Origin: Lasiosphaeris hirsuta
Taxonomy: Eukaryota; Ascomycota; Sordariomycetes; Sordariales; Lasiosphaeriaceae
DNA: 64,000 nt
Assembly (NCBI GenBank): GCA_030549175.1
Contig: JAUKUA010000006.1
Span: forward strand, 248,001 to 312,000
Reading direction: 5' to 3'
The notes beneath the pieces are model-generated. The model had not been told where the DNA came from, did not search any database, and saw only the letters and a program-made list of their open reading frames with translations. Positions 23,954-34,853 of this stretch are shown piece after piece. Position 1 is the stretch's first letter. Every line of letters begins with the position of its first letter. The position numbers and the translations under genes are program-made.

Positions 23954-24781
23954 TCAGCCTTCCGTGTCGACAGCCAAAATCCGCTGAAACATGTCCCCGA
24001 TATCCTTGCCCGTCTTGGGCGTGTCCGACAGAGGCTTGTATCCCTCGCGATAGGGGATGCGCTCCTGTTCTTCGCCAGTAAAAGTTAGCATCCGTGCCAC
24101 CGCACTCGAGGACGGAAACTTACCAAACCACGAGCGGATCCAGGCCTTCGGCACCGCGCCCTGCGTGGCATCCCACAGCGTCGTCAGGTACAGCGCCGTG
24201 GTGCCCGGGCTGCCCTGGGCCTGGGCATCGGACGCGTTGAAGGCGGGATTCAGGCGCTTGGCCTCGGCCACGCGGGCGGCGCGGGCGCGGGCGGCCGTCT
24301 CGACGGTGACGTAGCGGTCGGCTTTGTCAGAGCCAATCTCGTAGAGCCCCAGGCTCTTGGCGACGCCATGCCACACGGCGGGGTCGAAGTGCAGGTCGTC
24401 GCCCGAGGCAAAGTCGTTGCGCGACAGCGAGCCGTCGAACTCGATGGCGTCGTGGAGGGCGAGGTCGGCTAGGTGGAAGGTCGAGGCGTTGCCCGTCGTC
24501 GTGAGCTTGAAGTCGACGGCCTGCTGGAACGCGCTGTCGAACGCCGTCCGCTCGTAGTTGTACGCGCCCGCGACCGCCCGCCGCACCGCCTCCAGGTCGA
24601 TGTTCTTGCCCGACCGCGGCAGGTACCCGTGGTTGGCCAGGTTGTTGAGCCCCACGCACGGCGACCGGCTGTCTCCCCGCACGGGGGGGTGCCACTCGTG
24701 GCCGGCGGGCTCCCGGAACCCAAAGTGGGAGGCGGCGGCGAGGGTGAAGAGGCCGGTCTGGGCGAGCGAGGTGAGCTTCAT
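23954..24781 (-). CDS. Heme-thiolate peroxidase (chloroperoxidase/peroxygenase family), atypical motif residues
   Basis: Two exons on the minus strand, 24781-24124 and 24069-23954. The 54-bp intron (donor GTAAGT, branch GCTAAC, acceptor GCGAAG) gives FEQERIPYREGYKP, the normal sequence here. The intron is also readable through, but that inserts 18 residues. The product is 257 residues with a likely signal peptide (residues 1-18), so it is secreted. The heme-ligand region is SPCVGLNNLANHGYLPRSG with C42 as the thiolate ligand; most relatives have PCP, here PCV. The second motif, normally EHDxS with the catalytic Glu and metal-binding residues, is EFDGS (114-118), so the His is lost. Length fits the short ascomycete form. 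Peroxide-driven oxidation or halogenation is the family activity; these changes could alter it. Confidence 0.88.
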   Translation of the reverse strand: MKLTSLAQTGLFTLAAASHFGFREPAGHEWHPPVRGDSRSPCVGLNNLANHGYLPRSGKNIDLEAVRRAVAGAYNYERTAFDSAFQQAVDFKLTTTGNASTFHLADLALHDAIEFDGSLSRNDFASGDDLHFDPAVWHGVAKSLGLYEIGSDKADRYVTVETAARARAARVAEAKRLNPAFNASDAQAQGSPGTTALYLTTLWDATQGAVPKAWIRSWFGKFPSSSAVARMLTFTGEEQERIPYREGYKPLSDTPKTGKDIGDMFQRILAVDTEG

Positions 24782-25805
24782 GGCTTTTGGCTATGGTTGT
24801 GGTGTTGGTGATGGTGATGGTGATGGTGGTGAGTGTAGCAAGCCTTCTACCTTTTACTTATGGCATGCCTTACTTATAACCTGTCAACTTCATCCTCACC
24901 CAAATGATGAGCAATCATTCTCTCATTCCTAATGAAGCGATGCGTATTCGGTTCAGAGTGATAAACACAGCGTATTCTGAAAACAACCATGGCGTCGCGA
25001 TACGCACCGGGGGCGAAGCATGCACAGGGCCAGCTGGACTAGGCATAGCAGCACCGTCCGAGCTAATATCCGAGCTGGATTCCCAGCTGCCAGCCGTGCC
25101 AGCAGGGCGGGAGTCAGCGTTGCAGTAAGGCGGAGAAAAGCTGAACCGTGCCGGCCGGCTTGGCGGGACCTTCGGGGATAAGGACCGCGTGACGCCACGG
25201 CGTTAGCGAATACGCACTCGCATCCGTGCGCGATCCGGCCGTTCCGGGCGCCTTAGCGTCCGTCTCGGCATCCCGTCTGGCGGCACCGTCAATCACTGCA
25301 CGTCACTAGACAGCAGCAAGGCGATCCCGGGAATGCACAAACAGAGCTTAAAGAGGGCATGCCCATGACGGACCGCAGCTATATCCCGGGACATTTTACC
25401 TCAGCTGGGAGTTGGAGAGGACTCATAACGATGACTCGGGGGGGGGGAAGGGGGGGAGGAGGGGGTTACACAGACCCGGGAGACAGCATACACAGCCCTA
25501 GGTTAGGGCGCTTGGCGCGCCAAGCATTGCGAGGCGCAGTTTTGTGACGTCGGGCGTGACCAGACAATGGGAACCAGACATGGGAAGTCAATTCCAAATA
25601 CCCATCAGAAAGCAGTGCTGCGATTCGAGCGGCCGGATACATCGCGGAGACTTGGGGTGGAAAATAAAACAAGTCGACATCCCATGAGCCATTGATTGCG
25701 GATACCTGACATTTGGCGATCAACAGCAGCCTGATTCCCAGCCCTACCCCAGCCCTACCCCAGCCCAGCCCTACTACACCCATACCCATCAGCGCACTCC
25801 CCCCA
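24782..25805. other. Intergenic between divergent peroxidase and regulator genes
   Basis: About 1 kb between the peroxidase start (minus strand) and the regulator start (plus strand). It holds a G-rich tract (25438-25465), a TGATGG microsatellite at 24806-24832 and a CCAGCCCTAC repeat at 25739-25773 just before the regulator. It probably carries both promoters. Confidence 0.5.
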
Positions 25806-27440
25806 ATGGACGAATACACAGAACACAAGACACGCAGGCCACACCGAAAGTCGCGGAACGGCTGCACGCGATGCAAGGAGCGCAGGATCAAGGTACGCCA
25901 TCCAGTGACTGGACATATAGATAGTAGTCGGTTGGCGCTAACCGGACTCGGACAAGTGCGATGAGCTCACGCCGCGGTGCTCGCGTTGCCACAGGATGAA
26001 CCTGGACTGCCAGTACAAGCGGCAGGCGTCCGCCGAGGACGCGGCGGACCCCATAGACGCGCTAATGCTGCAGCTGCAGGTGTCGCCGCGCGGGCCCGGC
26101 AGCCCAGAGAGCTCGGGCCACGAGTCGGGCGGCAGCCCGCTGTCGACGGCGTCGTCGAGCGGGGTGTCGCTGCGGGTGCCGCGCCACGAGGTCCCCCGGC
26201 CCGGGTCGCCGCTGCGCGCGGCCCACCCGCAGACGCTGGCGCCCGCCGAGCTCGACCTGTTCAAACACTACCTCGAGCACACGAGCAAGGACCTGACGGT
26301 CGACGAGGACGACCAGTACACGCTGCAGGTGGGCATCCCGAACCTGGCGTGCCAGAGCAAGCCGCTGATGCGGTCGGTGCTGGCGCTGGCGGCCGTGTGC
26401 CGGTGCTGCGACATGATCGCGGGCGCGGGCGCGGGCGCGGGGGAAGCCGCCACAGAACCGAGCCGGGCGCGCGTGGCCGAGCTGCTGGCCCTCGCCGACG
26501 GCTACCACATGGATTCGCTGCGCGAGATCCAGGCCACGCTCCCGCGCGTCAAGCAGTACGACCACGTGCTGGCCAACGCCGCCATGATGGGCATGTACGG
26601 GTCGGGCAGCCACCGCACGCGCATCTGGCTGGCGCAGACGGCCGGCCCCGACGCGCCGCCCTACGCCATGCCCAAGCACTCGCAGTGGATCAGCCTCTTC
26701 CGCGCCGCCTACCTGGCCTACGCGGGCCTCCTCCCCCCGGAAACCGCCCACTCCCCGGCCCCCTTCGACTACCAGCTCACCCCCCACCTGACCGCCCCCC
26801 TCCCCCCATCTTCCACCCGCTCTCCCCCCTCCTCGCCGCCACCATCAACCCGGCCCTCGCGGCGCTGCACGCCAAGTCCCTCGCCCTGGCGCCCCCGGAC
26901 CCGGACACGGACCGGGACCTGGCGGCGTGCCGGGCGGCGCTGGGCCTGCTGACGGCGGTGGCGGGGCGGGCGTTTGCGGCGGCGGACGCGTCGCCGACCG
27001 TCGACGTCGAGATCGACCCCGGCGCGGGCCGGCTGGCCGAGGTCTCGCCGTGGCTGCGGCGCTACACGGCCAGCATCACGAGCATGGTGCCGTCGCGGCT
27101 GCCGCGGCGCACCATCATGGCCTTTATCCACAAGGCGCCGGCCGGGTTTTTGGGGCTGGTCGAGGACATGATCAGTCTCATGCAGGCGCCGCGGGCCGAG
27201 GGGGAGGACGGGCCCGGGGTGGCGCACCAGTTCGCCATGGATATCTTTGCGCACTGGCTGGTGCTTATGCTGCTGCTGGATAATGTGTGGTGGATTGGTG
27301 GGATCGGCGCGTGGGAGCTTGGGAGGATCGTGCAGTTCCGGAGGGGGGTGCGGTGGAGGGTTAGTGTTTGGGGCGGCGGGGACTGGTGGCCCGAGGGCAT
27401 GTGGGAGGTGGCCAGGCAGTTTGAGAGGTTCCGAGGGTGA
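25806..27440 (+). CDS. Zn2Cys6 fungal transcription factor, with a one-base frameshift
   Basis: Exon 1 is 25806-25892 and exon 2 starts at 25957; the 64-bp intron (GTACGC to ACAAG, phase 0) interrupts the zinc cluster as is common. C20, C23, C30, C37, C40 and C47 give the C-x2-C-x6-C-x6-C-x2-C-x6-C binuclear cluster for DNA binding. The rest (LAPAELDLFKHYLEHTS, MRSVLALAAVCR) matches the Fungal_trans_2-type regulatory domain. The protein-like frame changes between about 26795 and 26808, inside two runs of six Cs. Before it the frame reads LTPHLTAPLP; after it, one base out of phase, IFHPLSPLLAATINPALAALHAKS, ending at 27440. No splice sites fit there. Either one base is missing through sequencing of the C run, or the gene is broken. 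The MFS gene follows 340 bp downstream on the same strand, a usual regulator-transporter layout. Confidence 0.82.
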
Positions 27441-27780
27441 GGGGATCGATATCTGGGTCCCGTTGTGGCGTTTAGACGTGCTTTATAGGCGGCGTTGTGG
27501 AAACGATTTGTTTCACCACCATATATCCCAGCATAACCAAGGACTACGCACCTGCATCGGTAGGTACCGTACCTAGATGGAAACTAGAGTCCAGACTGAA
27601 AGCCAGCGGTGGCGTCCCGCCATCTATGTCAGCGCTCAATGTTGATTAGTCCGCATGTTGTTGAATGGTGACGTCTGCATCCCAACGATCAGCAATAGAC
27701 TTTGGTGGCACGGCTACCCCGACACGACGACGCACAGCCAACAAGATTTTCTCCTACCACCAAACAGCACGACGACCACG

Positions 27781-29557
27781 ATGGCAACCACGACCACGAT
27801 GGCGACCCAAACCACAACCGAGCTGCAACCGCTGCCACCGCTGCCACCGCTGCCACCGCTGCCCTCCAAGCCGAACCCAATCTCGACCTCGCACCCATCC
27901 CCCGGCTCCGTCGACGCCGAGGCTCACCCCCCCTCCTCCCCCGCGTCGCCGCTCCTGCCGACGCCCCGGGCGGTCCTCGTCATCGGCCAAGTGTCGGGGC
28001 TGCTCTTCTTCAGCAGCTTCTGCAACGGCATCGTGGTGGTGGCGCTGCCGGCGATGCAGGCGACGCTGGGGATCCCCGAGGGCCTGGTGGTGTGGCCGAC
28101 GTCGAGCTATTACCTGACGGCGGGGTCGTGCCTGCTGCTGGCGGGGTCGGTGGCCGACGTGGCCGGGGCCAAGCGGGTGGGCGCCGCGGGGGCGCTGCTG
28201 GGGGCGGCGGCGGCGCTGGCGTGCGGCGTGGCGGCGACGGGGGCCCAGCTGATCGCCTTCCGCGCGCTGCAGGGCGTCGCCAACGCCCTCGTCGTGCCCA
28301 GCTCCGTCGCCATCATCTCGCGCTGCGTCGAGGAGGGCCGCCCGCGCAACCTCAGCTTCGCCTGCATGGGCTTCAGCCAGCCGCTGGGCTTCTCGTTCGG
28401 CCTGGTGCTCGCCGGCGCCTTTACCGACACGGTCGGGTGGCGGCCGGCCTTTTACCTCGCGGCCGCCGCGAGCGGCGGCTTGTTCCTGCTCGGGCTCGGG
28501 GTGCTACCCGCGGACCCGGGGCTGCGCGACGTGCGGGCCGAGACGGGCCGCGGCGTGTGCATGCGCGTGGTGCGCGAGGTCGACTGGGTCGGGGTGCTGC
28601 TGGCGAGCACGGGGCTGGCGATGCTGTCGTATGTCTTGGCGTAAGGTCCCATCTCGCACCTTTTTGATCTTGTCAAGAGCTGCAGGCAGCCAGCTGACTT
28701 TCCAGCTCCCTGTCGGCCGACACCAAGGACATCCACAAGGCCGCGAGCATCGTGCTGCTGATCATGGCCGGCTTCTCCATCCCGTCCTTTGTCGGCTGGA
28801 TGCACTTCCAGGTCAAGAACAAGCGGACGGCGCTGATCCCCAACTCGCTCTGGCGCAGCCACGTCTTCACCAGCGCCTGCATCATGGTGCTGCTGACCAA
28901 CGCGCTGATCAACTGCATGGAGCTATACAGTAGTCTGTTGTGAGTGTGCTCGTGCCCGGTGGGAATCATGATGGGATCCCATGGTCATGATGTGCTGATT
29001 GTTCCAGCTTCCAGCAGGTCCAGGGGACATCCGCCATGGGGGCGTCGCTGCGGGTGCTGCCGTGCCTGGTGGCGGGGGTCGTGACCAACATCCTCACGGG
29101 CATCTACGTCAACCGCATGCCCGTCATGTGGACGGTGCTGGCGACGGCGGTGCTGAGCGCGGCGGCGCCGCTGCTGATGGCGACGGCGCGCATCGACCAG
29201 CGGTACTGGGAGAACGCCTTCTTCGCGCAGATCCTGACGCCCATCAGCGGCGACCTGCTCTTCACCGTCGGCCTGCTCATCATCTCGGACGTGTACCCGC
29301 GCCACATGCAGGCCCTGGGCGGCGCCGTCTTCAACACGTGCGCCCAGCTCGGCGCCGCCGTCGGCCTGAGCGTCACCCAGGTCGTGGCCGCCGCCGTCAC
29401 CAGCGAGTCGGCCTTTGCCGACAAGACGTCGCCCGAGGCCCTGATGGCCGGGTCGCGCGTCGCCTTTTGGCTCATGTTTGGCTGGATGGTTGTCGTGTGC
29501 GGCGTGTGTGTCGTGGGGCTGCGGCGCGTTGGCGTGGTGGGGGTGAAGAGGGATTGA
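27781..29557 (+). CDS. MFS transporter, DHA-type drug/efflux family
   Basis: Three exons: 27781-28640, 28706-28939 and 29008-29557. Intron 1 is GTAAGG to TTCCAG with GC|C; intron 2 is GTGAGT to TTCCAG with TT|C. The product is 547 residues. An ATG at 27655 is also in frame, but 27781 avoids a long odd leader. A cytosolic Pro-rich N-terminus precedes membrane helices (AVLVIGQVSGLLFFSSF, VGAAGALLGAAAALACGVAA and onward). The loop after helix 2 has GSVADVAGAKRV, the MFS 'G-x3-D-x2-G-x-(R/K)' signature; motif C is suggested by GFSQPLGFSFGLVLAGAF. Size suggests 12-14 helices. It exports small molecules across the plasma membrane using the proton gradient; substrate unknown. It lies just downstream of the Zn2Cys6 regulator and may be its target. 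Confidence 0.88.
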
Positions 29558-30044
29558 TTGACTTTGGGGAGACTTGTGCCCGAGACTTTACCGGATTTGT
29601 TCTGTGTTGAGACTTTGATTTCTGGGTGAAAGACTTGTACTGGTTTTTGTATTTTGAGTAACTATCTGCATTTCAAACGTGAAAAACCTGTACTGGATTT
29701 GTATTGACGGAAACGCACCCTGCTGCTGGTCTCAGCCAACCTTATTTTGGCGCCAAGGCGGGACCAGCGCCAAGATGGGGGGTCCACATTATTCCAACGA
29801 CACACACACACTCAATCTTATTCTGTTCCACTTCAAGTCCATGCACTCCATCCCTTAAGATGCCTGGAAATATATCAAGGCAGGAGGATTGAGGCTATCA
29901 CCAATGAGGCTATGCTAGGCGCTCGGCAGATTCAACCGCGCGTTGTGTGTCACGTTAAATTCGCAATAGTACATTAATCAATTGACTGGCGCCAGGTCCT
30001 TGCTCGGTTCTTCCTGCCGCACGCAATCTACCGAGGATCCTGCC
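29558..30044. other. Intergenic, no gene recognised
   Basis: Contains the MFS 3' region, with a small duplication around 29634-29645 and 29688-29700 (TGTACTGG...TTTTGTATT and TGTACTGGATTTGTATT). It probably also holds the M13 promoter. Part of the M13 N-terminus could begin here if a first exon was missed. Confidence 0.4.
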
Positions 30045-32393
30045 ATGGCTATTTGCGCAGCTGCCTCGAGCTACAAAGCTCGTAGCTGCCGTGACATTCT
30101 GCCTCTTGGTTTTTTTTTTGGGCATGTTTTGACCCGCGACCTGTCACTCGCAGCAAACACCAAATCCTCTGAACCTTGGCATCATCTCCAGCTCCTCGCC
30201 GTCTCGGCTGCACCGCTGCATCCCTCAGGCCCCTCAGGCCCCTGCACCGCACCCGTGTCCCCCAGGCACCCCGGGCCCACAATGAGACCGTCACGCGCGC
30301 TCTGCATGACGCCAGCGTGCCTCGAGCTCGCGGCCGAGTTCAAAAACAACCTCGCGGCCAACTTCACCGCCATCGACCCCTGCACCGACTTTGAGGAGAT
30401 GGTGTGCGGGGGCTGGCGCGACCGCAACCCGCTGCCGGCCGGCCAGGGCCAGCTGTCGACCATCACCATCATGAGCGACCGCGGCTACACGACGCTGCGC
30501 GACATCCTCGAGGGCCCGTACCCCGCCGGGTCCAACCACTCGCACTTCTCGCCGCGCAACCTCGCGCGCGCCGCCGTGTCGGTCGACCAGCTCAACTTCG
30601 ACACGATGCAGCGCGCCTACAACGCCTGCATGGACACGGCCGCCCGGTCCGAGGCCGGCTTCGCGCCCGCCCTGGCCTTTGTGCAGGACCTGCGGTCGAC
30701 TTTTGCTCCCGAGGGCGACCTCTCGGCCCCGCTGCTCTACCTCGCCCGCTTCGGCATGCGCGCCCTGGTGTCCATGGGCGTCACGAGCATGCCCAAGGAC
30801 CCCGAGATGGTGCTGCCGGGCGTGGGGCCGCGCGCCCCGTCGGGCCTGGGCGCGGGCCGCTACTACAACGACACCGAGGTGGTTGCCGAGTACGTGGCCG
30901 CCATGGCCGCCGTGCTCGAGGCCGTGTACGCCGGGTACGGCCACAACGCGACCCAGCTAGCCGGCGACGTGGTCCGCTTCGAGACGCGGCTGACGGCGAT
31001 CCAGCCGACGCTCGCCCAGCGGGAGGACCCGGCGGCCATGGACAGCATCGTCCCCCTGCGGAACGTGACGGACCTCCTCCCCCAGCTGGGCGCCGACAAG
31101 ATCATCGCCGCCCTCGCCCCCCCGACCTACCGCGCCGACAAGATCAGCGTGCCCTCGACGCAGTACCTGGCCAACCTCTCGACGCTGCTGTCGGACACGC
31201 CGCGGGACACGGTGCAGGCCTTCCTGCTGTGGTCGGCCGTGGTGGCGGTGCAGGGGGCGGTGACGGCCGACGTGCTGGCGCCGTACAAGCGGCTGCTCAA
31301 CAGGCTCAACGGGGCCAGCACGGCGCCCGAGCAGTGGAAGACGTGCATGAACTACATCAACTCGGGCCTGGGCTGGATCCTCAGCCGCTTCTTCATCGAG
31401 GGCGCCTTCTCGGCCCGCTCGCGCGACATGGGCAACGACATCATCGCCGGCATCAAGCACGTGTACAACGACCAGTTCGACGGGCTGGCGTGGATGGACG
31501 ACGCGGTCAAGGCGCTGGCCAAGGACAAGGTCAACCGCATGAGCCAGAAGATCGGGTACCCGTCGTCGTACCCCAACATCACGGACCCGCCGTCGCTGCG
31601 GTCCTACTACGCCGGCACGGCCATCTCGGCGTCGCACTTTGCCAACTCGCTGGCCATCTACAACAGCTCGGCGGCGCAGGACTGGGCGGGCCTCGGCCGG
31701 CCCATCAACCGCGCCGAGTGGCACATGACGGCCGCCACGGTCAACGCCTACTACAGCCCCAACCTCAACGAGATTGTGTTCCCGGCCGCCATCATGCAGC
31801 TGCCGCTGTTCCACGCCGACCTGCCGAGCGCGGTCAACTACGGCAGCTTCGGCGCCATCGCCGGACACGAGATCTCGCACGGCTTCGACAACACGGGGCG
31901 CCTGTTCGACGCGCGCGGCGTGTACGGGGACTGGTGGACGCCCGCGACGTCGGCCGAGTTCGAGGCGCGCGTCGGCTGCCTGGTGGACCAGGTCGGCAAC
32001 ATGACGCTGACGGTGCCCGGCGCCGCCAACGGCACCGTGGTCAAGGTTAACGGCCGCCAGACGGTCGGCGAGGCCATTGCCGACTCGGCCGGGCTGACGG
32101 CCGCCTTCGCCGCGTGGACGAGGCAGCGCGCCACCCACGGCGACGACGGCGGCGGCGGCGAGCCGGCGCTGCCCGGGCTCGAGGGCCTCTTCACCGACGA
32201 GCAGCTCTTCTTCGTCGCGTTTGGGAACCTGTGGTGCACCAAGACGACGCTGGCCGCCCTGCAGCGCCAGGTCCTGGTGGACTCGCACCCGCCCGGCCCC
32301 GCGCGCATCCTGGGCGCCACCATGAACTCGCGGGCCTTCCGCGAGGCCTTCAAGTGCCGCGTCAGGGAGCCGGCGTGTGAGCTGTGGTCGTAG
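30045..32393 (+). CDS. M13-family zinc metallopeptidase (neprilysin-like)
   Basis: One long exon, 782 residues from the first ATG in frame. The active site is complete: GHEISHGFDNTG with zinc ligands H608 and H612 and catalytic E609, then GEAIADSAGL with third ligand E676 and D680. The substrate-binding NAYYSPNLNEIVFPA precedes them, and the C-terminus ends in the usual Cys-x-Leu-Trp (CELWS). The family N-terminal domain starts at CMTPACLELAAEFKNN and CTDFEEMVCGGW. M13 enzymes are mostly type II membrane or secreted endopeptidases that cut short peptides. The N-terminus here is unclear: no clean signal anchor is seen in residues 1-75. A neighbouring frame (about 30250-30290) reads HNETVTRAL, so a missed intron or frame change at the start is possible. 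The body is confident, the start is not. Confidence 0.88.
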   Translation: MAICAAASSYKARSCRDILPLGFFFGHVLTRDLSLAANTKSSEPWHHLQLLAVSAAPLHPSGPSGPCTAPVSPRHPGPTMRPSRALCMTPACLELAAEFKNNLAANFTAIDPCTDFEEMVCGGWRDRNPLPAGQGQLSTITIMSDRGYTTLRDILEGPYPAGSNHSHFSPRNLARAAVSVDQLNFDTMQRAYNACMDTAARSEAGFAPALAFVQDLRSTFAPEGDLSAPLLYLARFGMRALVSMGVTSMPKDPEMVLPGVGPRAPSGLGAGRYYNDTEVVAEYVAAMAAVLEAVYAGYGHNATQLAGDVVRFETRLTAIQPTLAQREDPAAMDSIVPLRNVTDLLPQLGADKIIAALAPPTYRADKISVPSTQYLANLSTLLSDTPRDTVQAFLLWSAVVAVQGAVTADVLAPYKRLLNRLNGASTAPEQWKTCMNYINSGLGWILSRFFIEGAFSARSRDMGNDIIAGIKHVYNDQFDGLAWMDDAVKALAKDKVNRMSQKIGYPSSYPNITDPPSLRSYYAGTAISASHFANSLAIYNSSAAQDWAGLGRPINRAEWHMTAATVNAYYSPNLNEIVFPAAIMQLPLFHADLPSAVNYGSFGAIAGHEISHGFDNTGRLFDARGVYGDWWTPATSAEFEARVGCLVDQVGNMTLTVPGAANGTVVKVNGRQTVGEAIADSAGLTAAFAAWTRQRATHGDDGGGGEPALPGLEGLFTDEQLFFVAFGNLWCTKTTLAALQRQVLVDSHPPGPARILGATMNSRAFREAFKCRVREPACELWS

Positions 32394-34516
32394 ACGAGCG
32401 TGGTCGTGAATAGGGTTAATGATTGAATATGTATTGTATGCTCCACGTTTGCAATGTTCCCGAGTGACCTCGCAGTCACCTGGGTATAGGTACGGCCGCA
32501 GCCGTTACGCCGCTCCGAATCGAGTTTCGCCGAACTCCGACTCACCCAGCCGGAGCTGCCGTGCGCGATTCGGCTGCTTGTCCTTCCCCTCTTCCTTATC
32601 GCCAAAGCCCCCAGCACACTGGTGCCAGCAAAGCACACTCCAGAGCCACCCTCATTAGTCGCAGGTCCAAGAGAATGAGTGTTTGAATGACGGAATACAG
32701 TATGGTAAGCTGTACTGGTGCCCGCCCACCTTCGGTGCGAATACTAGAATGACTGTGCGTCCAGGCACTCTATTAAAAATCAAAGGTTTTAGGTTCTCTG
32801 GGCACTTTCTTCGTGCCAGCCGGTTTGGACATTTTCGCAACGTTTTTAGAGCTTGCGGTAGTACCACCGCTCAACCCATATCTAGACAGTCAGAGCTCCT
32901 TGCCCACCTCGTAGCACAACTCTGGAAGACGGGGAACGAACAGGTGGTGGGGACCTAGTCGTGTTGACGGTCGGGGTATCGGAACAGACGTTACGGACCA
33001 TCGCATCGTCCGAGTTGGGCTGGAAGTTCTCGAGTCTAGCCCAGGTCGAGCTTTTCTCGGGGAGGGGCGGCTACGTTTAAAACCAGAGGAAACCATTTAC
33101 GTTGCACTTTGCATGGCAACTGGCATACTGCTGCCCAGCCGACTCATTGCGCCTTAGCCCTCGAGCCAGCGGACGTGTCTAATCTAATCTAAACTATACT
33201 GCCCGATGATGCTTTTGTTACTACGAGTCTGTTGTTCCTTTTGCGTGCAGCCCACCGTAAATCCCCGTGGCTCGGACCACCCCCCTAACATCATGATAGT
33301 ATGTCCCTACGGAATACCGCAAATACGCTAACATCTTGATGTACCTTGCTGTTAGTGCTGACGATCCTGCTTGCGATATCCACCTTTGCGGCCCTTGAGG
33401 TTCCTGCCGGCCCCCTATTGATCCGTGATACCGCGTTGTGCTGGTGCCATCAATCTTTCTTTCTTTCTTTCTTTTGTGGAAAAGTTTTCCCGTCAACTGG
33501 GTAACCTTAGATTGATTGCTTGCTCTGTATTACTCCGTTTTGCCGTGTGTTTTGTGTTTGTTTTCGTTCTTTTCTTTCTAGGCCGTAACTGTTCTTTATT
33601 ACATTGTTTTACGTTTTACGTTACTTTTCCTTTACGTACAGCCTGTATATTTGTTTTACGGTCCCGTCTCCGTCTCTAATATACTTCGAAGACGCAGTGG
33701 TCCTATTATAGCTGCTACGGTCCGGAATGGCCGCTTTGGTTCGTATCATATGGGGTGACCCTTCACCGAACACTGACATGACATATTGTATGGTAGTGTA
33801 AATAAATTGTAAAGGATGGCCCGTTGGCAATCAGTCGGGAGGGCGCGCTGCCATATAATGGCAGCGCACCCCCTGTGCTCAATTGAGCACAGGGACTGTG
33901 CACAATGGACTAACCTACCTAAGCTATTTGCATTTTTCTACGTAATCAAGGACATACGGAGGATCAACTCCCCCTTTACTCTCACTTCTATCACAGTTAC
34001 ATAGACTACCCGTGGTCTTGTGGCCGGTGGTGGTCCGATAGATTACTAGATCCAGGGTAACCGGTGTAACCGGCTGTAATGGGCCGTGGTAGCTGTGTCA
34101 ATCGGTGTGGCGAGTGGTTGTAGAATGTGTGGCGTGTGGGAGGAAACTTTTACTAGGTAAGGAATGGATTTAACTGCGTTGTGGCTCGCCTGGGCCTGTA
34201 ATTGGGCTTGCAATTGGCTTTAATTTTCGCATTTTTGCCTTAAAATCGATTTTTAACTTGAATCCTACTATCCACGGATCCAACTGACACCGGCCGAAGG
34301 CCGGCACAATCCCTAGTATCCAGATGTCGTCTCAGAGGTCGCCCGAGATGTGCGTTCCGTGAGCTGCGTCCAACTGATTTCCTAGTGCGGAACGGTCTAG
34401 CCGGTGTCCGGGGCGGCGGACTGAGGGTGTGTGGTGCTGGGGGAGAGGGTCGGGAGGCGGGTACTTTAACCGTGGTCGGACGTGTATATAATGGGCCATT
34501 TGCGAGTGGTCGGGGT
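32394..34516. other. Gene-poor, AT-rich decayed stretch
   Basis: No gene is seen. TA-rich, T-rich DNA (33430-33680) and short inverted repeats (33845-33894; 34290-34304) suggest decayed repeats, but no family or terminal repeats could be recognised. Confidence 0.45.
33845..33894. repeat. Two adjacent perfect short palindromes
   Basis: GCGCTGCCAT (33845-33854) and its complement ATGGCAGCGC (33858-33867) are separated by 3 bp. Three bases further on, 33871-33894 is a 24-bp palindrome with no spacer (arms CCCTGTGCTCAA and TTGAGCACAGGG). Both could form hairpins or bind dimeric proteins; origin unknown. Confidence 0.8.
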
Positions 34517-34819
34517 ATGAAGGCGGAATTTCGTATGTCTCTTGGTTTGTTTACCAGATACGGTAATATCATGTGTTTTGCTGAGTTGGACGAAAAATCT
34601 GATCAGCACTTTGTGGGGCATGCCATCGCCCTGGAAATCGATAAAGACGCGCAATTCATGACAGTGGGTATTCAGCAGACCCTCGATATCGGCTTGGCTT
34701 GCATCATGGTTGGTGACCAAGTGCAAATGTTGATAAGGGGGCGCTGGGACGCGCAATCAAGTGATGAAAAGACCACAGGCAGTTGGGATTTGAAAATTGA
34801 GGACGGGTTCTACCGTTGA
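34517..34819 (+). CDS. Possible small protein or gene fragment
   Basis: A 100-residue frame from an ATG (MKAEFRMSLGLFTRYG) to a stop. Its composition looks protein-like (ALEIDKDAQFMTVGIQQTLD, GDQVQMLIRGRWD). No family is recognised and no introns are evident. A TATA-like GTATATAAT lies at 34481-34489. It may be a fragment of a longer lost gene, because the downstream 34854 frame also seems to lack its beginning. Confidence 0.25.
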   Translation: MKAEFRMSLGLFTRYGNIMCFAELDEKSDQHFVGHAIALEIDKDAQFMTVGIQQTLDIGLACIMVGDQVQMLIRGRWDAQSSDEKTTGSWDLKIEDGFYR

Positions 34820-34853
34820 TGTATTATTATGCCTTCATATTAGGCAATTATAC

